Source: Gemmobacter sp034519525
GTDB lineage: Bacteria; Pseudomonadota; Alphaproteobacteria; Rhodobacterales; Rhodobacteraceae
DNA: 64,000 bases
Assembly (NCBI GenBank): GCA_034519525.1
Contig: JAXHOJ010000043.1
Location: 80,614-144,613, forward strand
Direction: 5' to 3'
Below, one piece after another: positions 1 through 8,573 of this stretch. The notes under the pieces are model-generated. The model saw only the letters and a program-made list of their open reading frames with translations. It did not search any database and was not told the origin of the DNA. Each line of letters begins with the position of its first letter. Positions within the stretch are counted from its first letter, which is position 1. Both the position numbers and the translations under genes were made by a program.

Positions 1-207
1 GCCTTCCTCGCCCCCTTGGGGGAAAGCGTCGCGGCGACAGATCGCACCGACGGGCTGCGCTTCACCCTGGCGTCAGGCCGGGTGCTGCATATGCGGCCTT
101 CGGGCAATGCCCCGGAATTCCGGCTTTATGTCGAGGCGGAAAGCCCGGAAATCGCGGCGCGGATGCTGGAACAGGGCTTTGCCGAACTGCGCCGCGCCAT
201 CGGCTGA
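1..207 (+). CDS. Phosphomannomutase/phosphoglucomutase, C-terminal end (partial)
   Basis: Only the last 68 codons are in the window; the gene starts to the left. The motif RPSGNAPEFRLYVEAE matches the phosphate-binding C-terminal domain of the alpha-D-phosphohexomutase family (usual form RPSGTEPKLRVYVEA), with the Arg-Pro-Ser-Gly loop intact. The family interconverts hexose 6- and 1-phosphates in the cytoplasm. With manC at 11.8-13.3 kb, a phosphomannomutase making mannose 1-phosphate for GDP-mannose is the likeliest role, but phosphoglucomutase cannot be excluded because the substrate-specificity region is outside the window. Confidence 0.85.
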   Translation, partial: AFLAPLGESVAATDRTDGLRFTLASGRVLHMRPSGNAPEFRLYVEAESPEIAARMLEQGFAELRRAIG

Positions 208-277
208 ACCGGGCGCCGCCCGCCCGGCACGGGGGCGGGCCGCCGCGTATCTGCCAGGAATGCGGCCAGAAAGGCGG

Positions 278-922
278 TCAGAAATACTGGCCCCAGATCC
301 GGTAATCTTCGGCAAAGAACTCCATCAGCCGCGCCCGCTGTGGCGCGGTGATATCATCGGTGGTGAATTTCGGACCCTCCGACTGATGCCGCCCCAGGGA
401 TGGCATCCGTCCCAAATGCGTCCCGACATCGGCCACGAAATCCGCCAGATCGCGCAAGGCATAGACGTGGTGATAGAAGCCCGGATCCCGGCCGATCGAC
501 CATATCTGCGGCCGCGAATGGTGCAGCACATCCTGCGATACCGCGCGATATTCCTGAAACTGGTCCAGAAACGCCCCCAGATCGGGCTTGGGGTTCAGCC
601 CTGCCGCTGCCATGGCCGCCAGCGCCTTGGGTTCGGCCAGCTTGCGGTGATGCACCACCCGGTTGCTGTAGCATGACAGCACCCGCTGCAGCGGATCGCG
701 CACCACGGTCAGGCGGCGGTGCTCGGCAATGCGGGGATGCGGCAGATCCTCGAAGGCATAGCCGCGATAGAAATTATGGATATGCCAGAACTGCCCGCTG
801 ATCTTGAAGGGCTGGAAGGGGCGGCCATTTTCGATCTCGAAGAACATGTGCTTGATCGAGGTGCAGGCGACCTTGGGGATGGATACATAGGTCAGGTTCT
901 TCTTCCAGAGAAACACGCTCAC
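278..922 (-). CDS. Sulfotransferase family protein (Sulfotransfer_2-like)
   Basis: A 214-residue cytosolic or membrane-associated sulfotransferase candidate that would move sulfate from PAPS to a glycan. Two PAPS-binding elements are visible: the 5'-phosphosulfate loop IPKVACTSIKHMF near residues 15-27 and the 3'-phosphate motif VVRDPLQRVLSCYSN near 73-87. Start chosen at a GTG because AGGAG lies seven bases upstream. It is divergent from the kdsD operon. It is shorter than many carbohydrate sulfotransferases and has no membrane segment. The acceptor is unknown; the surrounding polysaccharide genes suggest decoration of the exported glycan (inference). Confidence 0.78.
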   Translation of the reverse strand: MSVFLWKKNLTYVSIPKVACTSIKHMFFEIENGRPFQPFKISGQFWHIHNFYRGYAFEDLPHPRIAEHRRLTVVRDPLQRVLSCYSNRVVHHRKLAEPKALAAMAAAGLNPKPDLGAFLDQFQEYRAVSQDVLHHSRPQIWSIGRDPGFYHHVYALRDLADFVADVGTHLGRMPSLGRHQSEGPKFTTDDITAPQRARLMEFFAEDYRIWGQYF

Positions 923-1241
923 CAGGACGCTCCTTTCCGGTTCCGGGCCCGGGCCGCAGATCTGCGCCGCCGGGACGCCTGCCTTTAGGGGGGCCGGGCG
1001 CCCTTCGTCAATGGCGGGCGAAATCCGCTGCGGCGGCTGCCGAAATCATGGTCATTGCGCCACCAGAAGCGGCAGGGGAAAACTGCCGGTGCGGCAACTG
1101 CCCAAGACGTCATCATTTGCATTGGGGGCACCAACGGCATATGACAGAGCTATTCCTTGTCTCGCTCAGGGCGGCAAGCGTCGGTTTTTTTTGATCAGTA
1201 GAACCCCCTCTCCGCAACCTGCAGAACATTACGTTGGCTTC
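923..1241. promoter_or_regulatory. Divergent intergenic region upstream of kdsD and the sulfotransferase
   Basis: About 320 bp with no supportable gene. It must hold promoters in both directions. On the plus strand TTGCAT (1117-1122) and TATGAC (1140-1145), 17 bp apart, are a weak sigma70-like pair for kdsD. A run of eight T at 1185-1192 has no stem before it, so I do not call it a terminator. The kdsD frame is open back to 1011 but the extra residues do not resemble the family. Confidence 0.3.
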
Positions 1242-2216
1242 ATGTTGAACACGAATCTCGGAAAACTTTCCCCCGATGCCGTCGCGCGGCGGGTCATCGA
1301 GCTGGAGGCCCAGTCGCTTCTGACCTTTGCCGCCGATCTTCCCGAAGATTTCACCGCCGCGATCAACCTGATCCTCGGCACCAAGGGTCGGCTCGTCATC
1401 TCGGGCATGGGCAAATCGGGCCATATCGGCCACAAGATCGCGGCCACCCTGGCCTCGACCGGCACGCCCTCGTTCTTTGTCCATCCCGCCGAGGCAAGCC
1501 ATGGCGATCTGGGCATGGTCACCCCCGAAGACATCTGCCTGATGATCTCCAATTCCGGCGAAACCTCGGAACTGGGCGATCTGATCGCGCATTGCCTGCG
1601 GTTTTCGATCCCGATCATCGGCATTTCCAAACGCCGCGACAGCACGCTGATGCGGGCGGCCACCCTGCGGCTGACCCTGCCCGATCTGCCGGAGGCCTGT
1701 TCCATCGGCATGGCCCCCACCACCTCCACCACGCTGACGCTGGCGCTTGGCGATGCGCTGGCCGTGGCCCTGATGGAACAGCGCAGCTTCAAGCCCGAAC
1801 ATTTCCGCACCTATCACCCCGGCGGCAAGCTGGGCGCGCGGCTGGCCTCGGCCATGCAGCTGATGCACGGCCCCGAGGCCCTGCCGCTGGTGCCTGCCAC
1901 CACCCCGATGGCCGAGGTGATCCTGGTGATGACCGCGCGCGGCTTCGGCGTGGCCGGTGTCACCGATGCGGAAGGCCGGCTGACCGGCGTGATCTCGGAT
2001 GGCGACCTGCGCCGCAAGATGATCGGCCTGATGGATCATGTGGCCAGCGATGTGGCCACCCGCGACCCCGTCACCATCACCGCCACGACACCCGCCGCCG
2101 AGGCCCTGGCCATCATGAACCAGCGCAAGATCGGCGCCCTGTTCATCCTGGCCGATGACCGCAAGCCGCTGGGCATCCTGCATATCCACGATTGCCTGCG
2201 CGCCGGCGTGGCCTGA
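1242..2216 (+). CDS. kdsD: Arabinose-5-phosphate isomerase (KdsD/KpsF family)
   Basis: Converts ribulose 5-phosphate to arabinose 5-phosphate, first step of the Kdo pathway, in the cytoplasm. 324 residues, the usual family length. The SIS sugar-isomerase domain occupies about residues 35-170 (ISGMGKSGHIGHKIA, HPAEASHGDLGM, MISNSGETSEL) and two CBS domains fill about 200-324 (TGVISDGDLRR; GILHIHDCLRAG). The start at the ATG in 1242 gives the standard N-terminus; longer in-frame starts add atypical sequence. First gene of a tight operon with kdsA and kdsB. KpsF is the capsule-linked paralogue of KdsD; the plasmid-like context makes a dedicated capsule copy plausible. Confidence 0.93.
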   Translation: MLNTNLGKLSPDAVARRVIELEAQSLLTFAADLPEDFTAAINLILGTKGRLVISGMGKSGHIGHKIAATLASTGTPSFFVHPAEASHGDLGMVTPEDICLMISNSGETSELGDLIAHCLRFSIPIIGISKRRDSTLMRAATLRLTLPDLPEACSIGMAPTTSTTLTLALGDALAVALMEQRSFKPEHFRTYHPGGKLGARLASAMQLMHGPEALPLVPATTPMAEVILVMTARGFGVAGVTDAEGRLTGVISDGDLRRKMIGLMDHVASDVATRDPVTITATTPAAEALAIMNQRKIGALFILADDRKPLGILHIHDCLRAGVA

Positions 2217-2238
2217 GACCCTCCAGAAGGACAACGAC

Positions 2239-3066
2239 ATGACTGCGAATATCGTAACGATCGGCGACATCGCCATCGGTGGCCAGAACCCGATTGCGCT
2301 CATCACCGGGCCCTGCCAGCTGGAAAGCCTGGATCACGCCCGCATGATGGCGGAAAAGATTGCCGAGGCCTGCGCGCTCACCGGCACGAAATTCATCTTC
2401 AAGGCCAGCTATGACAAGGCCAACCGCTCGTCCATCGGCACGGCCCGCGGCCTTGGCATGGAAAAGGGTCTGGAGATCCTGGGCCAGATCCGCGCCGAAT
2501 TCGGCGTGCCGGTGCTGACCGATGTGCATGAACCCGGCCATTGCGCCATCGCGGCCGAAGTCTGCGACGTGCTGCAGATCCCGGCCTTCCTGTGCCGCCA
2601 GACCGATCTGCTGCTGGCGGCCGGCGCCACCGGCAAGGCGGTGAACGTGAAGAAGGGCCAGTTCCTCGCGCCCTGGGACATGAAGAATGCCGCCGCCAAG
2701 GTGGAAAGCACCGGCAACCGCAATATCATGCTCTGCGAGCGCGGCACCTCGTTCGGCTATAACACCCTGGTCACCGATTTCCGCGGCCTGCCCAAGATGG
2801 CCGAAACCGGCTGGCCGGTGGTGTTCGACGCCACCCATTCGGTGCAGCAGCCCGGCGGCCTGGGCGGATCTTCCGGCGGGCAGCGCGAATATGTGCCGGT
2901 TCTGGCGCGCGCCGCCTGTGCGGTGGGCGTATCGGCGCTGTTCATCGAAACCCATGAAGACCCGGACACTGCGCCCTCCGACGGGCCGAACATGGTGCCG
3001 GTCGATCAGCTGGGCGCCCTGATCGCCAATCTGCGCGCCTTCGACGCGCTGGCCAAGGGTCTGTGA
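2239..3066 (+). CDS. kdsA: 3-deoxy-8-phosphooctulonate synthase (KdsA), probably metal-dependent class
   Basis: Condenses phosphoenolpyruvate with arabinose 5-phosphate to give Kdo 8-phosphate. 275 residues, normal length, TIM-barrel family. Motifs: ITGPCQLES near the N-terminus, KASYDKANRSS, GRGLGMEKGLEIL region, FDATHSVQQPGG, IETHEDPDTAPSDGPN. The Cys in GPCQLES sits where metal-dependent enzymes have the metal ligand and metal-independent enzymes have Asn; His (THSVQ), Glu (FIETH) and Asp (DGPN) complete the expected ligand set, so I infer a metal-dependent enzyme. Start ATG at 2239 has AGAAGGA about eight bases upstream; an upstream in-frame start overlaps kdsD and is unlikely. 22 bp after kdsD. 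Confidence 0.96.
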   Translation: MTANIVTIGDIAIGGQNPIALITGPCQLESLDHARMMAEKIAEACALTGTKFIFKASYDKANRSSIGTARGLGMEKGLEILGQIRAEFGVPVLTDVHEPGHCAIAAEVCDVLQIPAFLCRQTDLLLAAGATGKAVNVKKGQFLAPWDMKNAAAKVESTGNRNIMLCERGTSFGYNTLVTDFRGLPKMAETGWPVVFDATHSVQQPGGLGGSSGGQREYVPVLARAACAVGVSALFIETHEDPDTAPSDGPNMVPVDQLGALIANLRAFDALAKGL

Positions 3067-3069
3067 TCC

Positions 3070-3888
3070 ATGGCTGCTGATACCGTCATCATCATCCCGG
3101 CGCGCTATGCCTCCACCCGCTATCCGGCGAAACCGCTGGCGACGCTGAAAGGCGCCACCGGCATTTCCCGCAGCCTGCTGGAACGGTCTGTCATCGCCGG
3201 GCGGCGGGCCGTGGAACAGGCAGGCGGCAATATCGCGCTTTACGTCGCCACCGACGATGACCGCATCGCCGCCGAGGCGCAGCGCATCGGCTGTGATGTC
3301 ATCATGACCGCGGAAAGCTGCCGCAACGGCACCGAACGCGTGGCCGAGGCCGTGAAGAACGCAGGCCTCACCGCCGAGATCGTGGTGAACCTGCAGGGCG
3401 ATGCGCCGCTGACCCCGCCGCAGTTCGTGACGGCGCTGATCGCCGCCATGCGCGCGGCCCCGGCGATGCAGGTGGCGACCCCGGTGCTGCGCTGCGATGC
3501 CGAAGCGGTGCAGAACTTCATCGCCGACCGCGCGGCGGGCCGCGTCGGCGCCACCACCGTGGTGTCGAACCGGCTGGGGCAGGCGCTTTACTTCTCGAAA
3601 GAGGTGATCCCCTTCACCAATGGCCGCGGCGTGGTGAATGGCGAAGTGCCGGTGTTCCACCATGTCGGGCTTTACGCCTATCGCGCCCCGGCGCTGGCGG
3701 CCTATATCGGCTGGGAGCCCGGCCCGCTGGAAAGCCTGGAAGGGCTGGAACAGCTGCGCTTCCTGGAAAACGGCCATCCTGTGCAGGCCGTGGAAGTCAC
3801 CGCCCCCGGCGCCGCCTTCTGGGAGCTGAACAACCCCAGCGACGTGCCGCTGATCGAAAGCTACCTGGCCCGGATGGGGATGGAATAA
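3070..3888 (+). CDS. kdsB: 3-deoxy-manno-octulosonate cytidylyltransferase (CMP-Kdo synthetase)
   Basis: Activates Kdo with CTP to CMP-Kdo, the donor for Kdo transferases. 272 residues. Seen: nucleotide-binding start IIIPARYASTRYPAKPLA, NGTERVAEA, VVNLQGDAPLTPP (aspartate for Mg), and HVGLYAYRAPAL, all typical of KdsB/KpsU. It follows kdsA by only three bases, so the three genes form one transcript. KdsC, the Kdo 8-phosphate phosphatase, is missing from the window, so that step must be supplied elsewhere in the genome. A perfect hairpin just downstream ends the operon. Confidence 0.95.
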   Translation: MAADTVIIIPARYASTRYPAKPLATLKGATGISRSLLERSVIAGRRAVEQAGGNIALYVATDDDRIAAEAQRIGCDVIMTAESCRNGTERVAEAVKNAGLTAEIVVNLQGDAPLTPPQFVTALIAAMRAAPAMQVATPVLRCDAEAVQNFIADRAAGRVGATTVVSNRLGQALYFSKEVIPFTNGRGVVNGEVPVFHHVGLYAYRAPALAAYIGWEPGPLESLEGLEQLRFLENGHPVQAVEVTAPGAAFWELNNPSDVPLIESYLARMGME

Positions 3889-3900
3889 GCTCGACCTATG

Positions 3901-3924
3901 CCATCCCAGCTTTGGCTGGGATGG
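3901..3924. terminator. Hairpin between convergent kdsB and acetyltransferase genes
   Basis: Perfect 10-bp stem (CCATCCCAGC / GCTGGGATGG) with a TTTG loop, lying between the 3' ends of two converging genes, so it probably terminates both. No long U tract follows on either strand. Confidence 0.7.
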
Positions 3925-3928
3925 TCTA

Positions 3929-4654
3929 TCAGCCGGGCATGACACCAGAGGCTGTCAAGGCAACCAGCTTTTCTGTCGCAACGATTGCTGTCCCTTGTTC
4001 GATCCGGCTCTCCAGCATGTCCATCGCGGCAGAGACATTCTCAAATGTAAGACCGCTCAGAGTAGCCATGTCATATTGCCACCATTGTAGCCTGAGCAGC
4101 CTTTCGATCGTTGCAGTATCGAACCTGTAACGTATTGTTTTAGCAGGAATGCCTCCAACAATCTCATATGGTTCCACATCCCGTGTCACAACGGCGCCAG
4201 CACCGATCACGGCCCCGTGTCCAACTGTCACGCCCCGCATGATTGTCACACCGGAACCAATCCAGACATCATGACCAATCGCAGGTGCAGGCGCCAAGGG
4301 TTTCATCTCACGAGACAGCGCGGCGCTATGCAATTTGTGATTCGGCCAGTAGCTGAACCACTCTGCTGCCCCATACTGGAAAGGATGTGAGCTTAACCAA
4401 TCTGTTGGATGCTCACCCTCACCGATTCTGAGATTGGGCCCAATGCTACAAAATCGACCAATGCTTCGAGCAGATGCCAGATAACCGTCACGGATATAGG
4501 TGTATCGACCGATACTCATGGAATAACGTATCCGTGTGCCCCCGATTGCAACAGGCGCCTCACAGACCACACGCACGCCTTTTTCAATGACCGTATGTTC
4601 ATTGGCCAATACACCATGCTTCTGAAAGCTGAAAAGAGTATCTTTGTTGAACAT
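3929..4654 (-). CDS. CatB-like hexapeptide-repeat acetyltransferase
   Basis: Likely acetyl-CoA-dependent O-acetyltransferase acting on sugars or small acceptors. 241 residues with left-handed beta-helix hexapeptide repeats from about 35 to 185: IGRYTYIRDGYLAS, IGRFCSIGPNLRIGEGEH, then IGHDVWIGSGVTIMRG and GAVIGAGAVVTRDVEPYEI followed by GGIPAKTIRYRF, the classic end of the CatB/Vat xenobiotic and sugar acetyltransferase group. The inserted loop HPTDWLSSHPF is also typical. GC content is visibly lower (near 53% in samples) than the kds genes, suggesting separate acquisition. In this cluster, O-acetylation of the polysaccharide is more likely than antibiotic modification (inference). Confidence 0.85.
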   Translation of the reverse strand: MFNKDTLFSFQKHGVLANEHTVIEKGVRVVCEAPVAIGGTRIRYSMSIGRYTYIRDGYLASARSIGRFCSIGPNLRIGEGEHPTDWLSSHPFQYGAAEWFSYWPNHKLHSAALSREMKPLAPAPAIGHDVWIGSGVTIMRGVTVGHGAVIGAGAVVTRDVEPYEIVGGIPAKTIRYRFDTATIERLLRLQWWQYDMATLSGLTFENVSAAMDMLESRIEQGTAIVATEKLVALTASGVMPG

Positions 4655-4681
4655 GTTGTATCCAGTATCCAGAAGGCCGAA

Positions 4682-5548
4682 TTACGCAGGCTTCACATCC
4701 TGCGGATCATAACCAAAAGTTTCAAAATCCGCGGCATAGATCCGGCGTACAAGATCTGCTGCGGCCGGATCGGCATAGAAGCGTGCGAACAGATCCGGGC
4801 GTGCGGGTGTCCGGTTGCGGGCGGCAAGGCGCTGCGGTGCGGTCTGGCCTAGACGGTCGGCAAGGGCCAGAACAAAACCTGCCATATCCTCGGTGCGGCC
4901 GATCAGATCCGGGCGATAGACCGCAGGCTGGATATGCTGCACCTGCGGCAGCCAATGCGCGTCGATCATGTCGGGCGTGCCTTCGGTCTGCAGCAGGCGG
5001 ATATATTCCAGAAACCGCAGAAAGCCCTCTGGCGTGCCGTCATGCTGCGCCCAGTCAAAGCCCACGAGGGCCTGCAGCCGCAACCGCTCCAGCACGAAAC
5101 GGACATCGCCCAGTTTCTGGCTGCGGCAGAGATAGAGAAAGCTGGAAACCGCCCGGGTGAACGGGTTGCGCACCGTGGCGATGCGCAGCCCCGGCAGCGC
5201 GTCGAAATCCGCCAGGCTCAGCCCCTGCAGCAGCGGATTGCCGAAGACCCCGGCCCGGCACAGTTCGAACAGCGCGAAATCCGGGTGCTGGTTGGTGGGA
5301 GACACCATCTTCACCCCGAAGGGCACGCCAAACTCCAGTTCGAACAGCAGCGCCAGAGTGGAGCTGTTGCCCGATTTGCCATTGAGCTGATAGATCCACC
5401 GCCCCGAGCGCGGGAAGTAGAAATTCCCGCAATAGCGCCGCGCTGTGGCGCCATTGGGAAACATTGCCGGATGCGCCTCTATCAGCTCATCCGGCAATGT
5501 TGCGGCCCCAAGCTCCTGTCCGGTTGCGAAAAGACCCCGGGGTGTCAT
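4682..5548 (-). CDS. Sulfotransferase family protein
   Basis: 288 residues. Seen: a 5'-phosphosulfate-binding loop QLNGKSGNSSTLALLF around residue 62 and the 3'-phosphate motif IATVRNPFTRAVSSFLYL around residue 120, then a helical C-terminal half. This is the Sulfotransfer_2 arrangement (PAPS-dependent transfer of sulfate to sugar hydroxyls). I place the start at the ATG at 5548; an open frame continues 54 codons upstream into the preceding glycosyltransferase region but in a sequence that belongs to the other reading frame. Lies 27 bp upstream of the acetyltransferase on the same strand, so the two decorating enzymes are probably co-transcribed. Confidence 0.8.
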   Translation of the reverse strand: MTPRGLFATGQELGAATLPDELIEAHPAMFPNGATARRYCGNFYFPRSGRWIYQLNGKSGNSSTLALLFELEFGVPFGVKMVSPTNQHPDFALFELCRAGVFGNPLLQGLSLADFDALPGLRIATVRNPFTRAVSSFLYLCRSQKLGDVRFVLERLRLQALVGFDWAQHDGTPEGFLRFLEYIRLLQTEGTPDMIDAHWLPQVQHIQPAVYRPDLIGRTEDMAGFVLALADRLGQTAPQRLAARNRTPARPDLFARFYADPAAADLVRRIYAADFETFGYDPQDVKPA

Positions 5549-5573
5549 CCTGCTACCTGCTCGGATCCAGGGA

Positions 5574-5860
5574 TCAGGCTTTGACACAAGGCTGGTCGCG
5601 GCCAGTGACGCCCGGCCGACCGGCGCTTGAAATGATATCCGCATAGACCTTTTCAACGTCCAGTGCCCTGAACTCGTCCTCCGATGCCGGGAACCGCACG
5701 ACAACCACATTGGCCCCTATATGCAGATGGTCGGGCAACTTGGCCGAAACTGCGCGAACTGTCCGGTTCAGATTGCTCTTGAAGCGTATTTGCAGGGCGG
5801 CCGGCTGTTCCAGATTGTCTGCCGTGAACTGCGACAGGTTATACAGCATGACAACCGCCA
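5574..5860 (-). other. Out-of-frame C-terminal continuation of the two-domain glycosyltransferase
   Basis: On the minus strand, after the G10 tract, this stretch encodes about 95 protein-like residues (starting VAVVMLYNLSQFTADN) in a frame different from the upstream gene. Reading resumes naturally if the tract had eight or eleven G. It ends 25 bp before the sulfotransferase start. I read it as the original C-terminus of the glycosyltransferase, not an independent gene: the only internal start would sit in the G-tract flank and no Shine-Dalgarno sequence precedes it. Confidence 0.7.
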
Positions 5861-8563
5861 CCCCCCCCCCGTTCCCAGCAGATTAAGCGGGTTCAGGACG
5901 ACGGATTTTATCATCTTGTCTGTCACCAGCTCGTCCAGGGCCACCTGCTCCGCATCGCCGGCAGAGCCTGGGTTCAGGCTCAGCAGTTCAAGGCAGTAGA
6001 TCCTGTCGCTGGATGCCCCCGGCAACGTCATGACAACATCCTTGCCCTGCGCGAAGACGACATGAAGGATGCCAACCTGTCTGGAAACAGGCGTGACCGG
6101 CACCACCTCGCCATCGACAAGAATTCTGCAATTGCCGATGTCCCCTTCGGGCGCCCGGACTGCGAACACGGCCTCATGGGTTCCCAAAGTTCCGGTGCCC
6201 TGATGCTGAAGAACAAGGTTCTGTTCGCTCACCTCGATCAGGGCAATCTCTCCAAGATGCCAGCGGCTGCGCCCCACGATGGTGATCGGGGAACCGCCTG
6301 TATCAAGCCCGCCCTGAATCCGGTGTTCGAACGATTGCCCTGCAAGGCCCCAGCCCTGGGCAATCTCGGCGAATGGCAGCGGCGGCACTGCATCTGCCGG
6401 GAACTGCTCGTCCAACAGCACGCCCTTGCGCAGCGTGACGACATGCGCGCGGCGTGGGGTTGGCGCGATGCGCCGTGTCGGCAGGACCGCGGGGCGCGGC
6501 GAAGGTATCTTGACAGCATCCTGAACGCCTGGCCGTCCCCCAAACGAATAGAACAATGGCGCATCCAGCGACAGCCCAGAGCGGACATTGCCCATTATGA
6601 CCGGCTTTTCCGTCAGACCGCGCAGTTCCCGGTACAGGATGCGCGTCACGATGGTGATGCTGGACCCGTCTGGCTGTTCAAGCTTCTCATAGCTGGAAGG
6701 GCCGAAGGAATAGACATGATTGTACAGGTAGTTCAGGAACTTCTGCGCGCGATCCGCATTGAATGGCAGGCTGGAAGATGCAAGTTCCAGCGCCTGTTCC
6801 TTGCTTGTGGCAGCGTAGTTCACGCCTTCTGCACGATAGAAAGGCGTGCCACAATATATGACAGGTTTCTCGAATGCCATGGACAGAACGCCAGTGCCGG
6901 AATTTACCAGCATGACCTTGTCTGCCAGATCCAGAAGATCGTGGATATGGCAATCCGGTGGGGCAATGTAGACATTGCTTATTTCGGGAATATCCTGTTC
7001 CAGAGGATGCTTCTTGATGACGATCGCCCATTCGAAAGGATCAAGGCGTTCTGCAATATAGCTGATCCAGTCACAGAAGTTTTCCATACCCCCGACAGGG
7101 TCGGCAAAATACTTCATGACAGAATCACTTGGCCGCTGCAAAGGCACGAAAATGATCTTCTGGCTCATCAGGCCGAACATTTCACGCAGATGTATGGGCA
7201 TCCGGCGCGCGCCATTTGCCTCAAGCGTGTCATCGGACAGACGCAGGTTGCGAATCAATTCTTCGCATTTTCTCTGCTCGTCCTCTTGCCAGGGAACATC
7301 CCATTTTTCCGGATCATATGTCGCACTGTCTGCGTTGAAGCCGTTGGGATCGAAGAACCAGCTATCGGGCAAGGCACCGCGGTCAAACACCCAATACGGT
7401 ATTTTTTCGCGCCGCACAGTTTTATACAGCATCAGCCGGTGGGGATTACCGTAAGGTGTCAGGAAACCGATTTTTGTGAACCCCTCCTTTTCAAAGAAAG
7501 AGACCAGGGCATCGCCATCAGTGAAAAGTTTTTCCGCCACCATATGCACATCCCCCATGAAGGGCATCGCATACCGAAAACTGCCGGCAACCCGCGACAT
7601 CGGATCGACAAGAAGCAGCGTTTTTTCTCCACGCGTCAGATCGGCCAACGGCAGGGGCTGTTTCTTGTTCTTGTCGAAATCGACCATGAGGCTGCCAAGC
7701 AGATCGAAGTTCCGCTTGCTCTGGAAATAGCCCTGCATTGGTCGACGTGGGTGCCACATATGAATGAAGAACAGGCCACGCTGAAAGACATCTACACCGT
7801 ATGTCGCAAAATATGCTCGGAAGCCTTCATATTTCTGGATACCGTTATCCTTGGTGTCCTTGTAATAGTTTCCGGTTCTCGGCCCTTTCGGATTCGTGGC
7901 GGCCAGACGATGCAGAAGATCGTAGTCTTCCGCACCATGGCCATAGAATTTCCGGTTGTGCCCGCCAAGCGACAGGTAATTGTACTTGTTGGCAACGATG
8001 GCAGAGCTGCCATAAGCGACCACATCCACGATGTCCTTCTTCCGTTCCACGACGGCCGAATGATATTCATAGATGAACGCCTCGGGATCATTGATCTGGC
8101 GGATCTCGTCAAACCGCTCCATTGATGCTTCCGTCGTCCAGATCACCGGAACACAGAAGAAATCGTAGATGTTCTGCTCCATGCGCCGACAACGGATCTC
8201 GGCATGAACACGCCGATACATTTCCGTGGGCGCATAAAAGTCGATATCGTTGAACATAATGATCGGCGACCGGGAATGCTGCACCCCGATGTCACGCGCC
8301 ACCCCGATAGAGAACATCTCCATCTCCGCATCGACGCGAACGACGGAAACATTCGGATAACCGCCAGAGGTTTCGGAAATCAGCCTGGCGCTTTCCGACC
8401 CACTTCCGTAATCGACGACGATGACATCAAAAAGATCCGATGGAATCGTGTCCAGGATAAGCTTCAGGCGCTGTTCGGCCTGATAGACACCTTCGACCAG
8501 GCGCAGCGGGATGATGACCGTTACCAGCTTCGCAGGGGCAGTCATGGGATGTTCGATATTCAT
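5768..8563 (-). CDS. Two-domain glycosyltransferase: GT2-like domain plus capsule-synthesis (KpsS/KpsC-like) domain
   Basis: About 930 residues as sequenced. Residues about 10-290 are a GT-A/GT2 domain like chondroitin-type polymerases: LVTVIIPLRLVEGVY, VVDYGSGSES, the DxD-type NDIDFYAP and the acceptor-site motif YGHGAEDYDLL. About 465-620 resemble the Capsule_synth family of Kdo transferases: VIKKHPLEQD, then MLVNSGTGVLSMAFEKPVIY and GTPFYRAEGVNY. A beta-rich region follows from about 740, possibly carbohydrate-binding. The start is uncertain: the ATG at 8563 follows the upstream stop, but no good ribosome site is visible. A G10 tract near the end shifts the frame, so this reading stops about 65 codons earlier than the in-phase version, which would end at 5574. 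The Kdo genes nearby fit a Kdo-transferring role (inference). Confidence 0.8.
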   Translation of the reverse strand: MNIEHPMTAPAKLVTVIIPLRLVEGVYQAEQRLKLILDTIPSDLFDVIVVDYGSGSESARLISETSGGYPNVSVVRVDAEMEMFSIGVARDIGVQHSRSPIIMFNDIDFYAPTEMYRRVHAEIRCRRMEQNIYDFFCVPVIWTTEASMERFDEIRQINDPEAFIYEYHSAVVERKKDIVDVVAYGSSAIVANKYNYLSLGGHNRKFYGHGAEDYDLLHRLAATNPKGPRTGNYYKDTKDNGIQKYEGFRAYFATYGVDVFQRGLFFIHMWHPRRPMQGYFQSKRNFDLLGSLMVDFDKNKKQPLPLADLTRGEKTLLLVDPMSRVAGSFRYAMPFMGDVHMVAEKLFTDGDALVSFFEKEGFTKIGFLTPYGNPHRLMLYKTVRREKIPYWVFDRGALPDSWFFDPNGFNADSATYDPEKWDVPWQEDEQRKCEELIRNLRLSDDTLEANGARRMPIHLREMFGLMSQKIIFVPLQRPSDSVMKYFADPVGGMENFCDWISYIAERLDPFEWAIVIKKHPLEQDIPEISNVYIAPPDCHIHDLLDLADKVMLVNSGTGVLSMAFEKPVIYCGTPFYRAEGVNYAATSKEQALELASSSLPFNADRAQKFLNYLYNHVYSFGPSSYEKLEQPDGSSITIVTRILYRELRGLTEKPVIMGNVRSGLSLDAPLFYSFGGRPGVQDAVKIPSPRPAVLPTRRIAPTPRRAHVVTLRKGVLLDEQFPADAVPPLPFAEIAQGWGLAGQSFEHRIQGGLDTGGSPITIVGRSRWHLGEIALIEVSEQNLVLQHQGTGTLGTHEAVFAVRAPEGDIGNCRILVDGEVVPVTPVSRQVGILHVVFAQGKDVVMTLPGASSDRIYCLELLSLNPGSAGDAEQVALDELVTDKMIKSVVLNPLNLLGTGGGWRLSCCITCRSSRQTIWNSRPPCKYASRAI
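5861..5870. repeat. Homopolymer tract, ten G on the coding strand
   Basis: Ten C on the plus strand, that is G10 in the glycosyltransferase gene. With ten G the protein ends at 5768; with eight or eleven it reads on to 5574. Either a slippage (phase-variation) site or a sequencing/assembly miscount. Confidence 0.9.
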
Positions 8564-8573
8564 GATGAGCCGA

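Noticed and set aside
1185..1192. Run of eight T as a terminator
   Set aside because: No stem precedes it and it lies just upstream of kdsD, inside the promoter region.
1011..1241. Longer N-terminus for kdsD
   Set aside because: The extra 77 residues are unlike any KdsD and the standard N-terminus begins at the ATG in 1242.
3929..4654. Chloramphenicol acetyltransferase (antibiotic resistance)
   Set aside because: CatB-like hexapeptide proteins are commonly glycan or sugar acetyltransferases, and the context is a polysaccharide cluster; no evidence for resistance.
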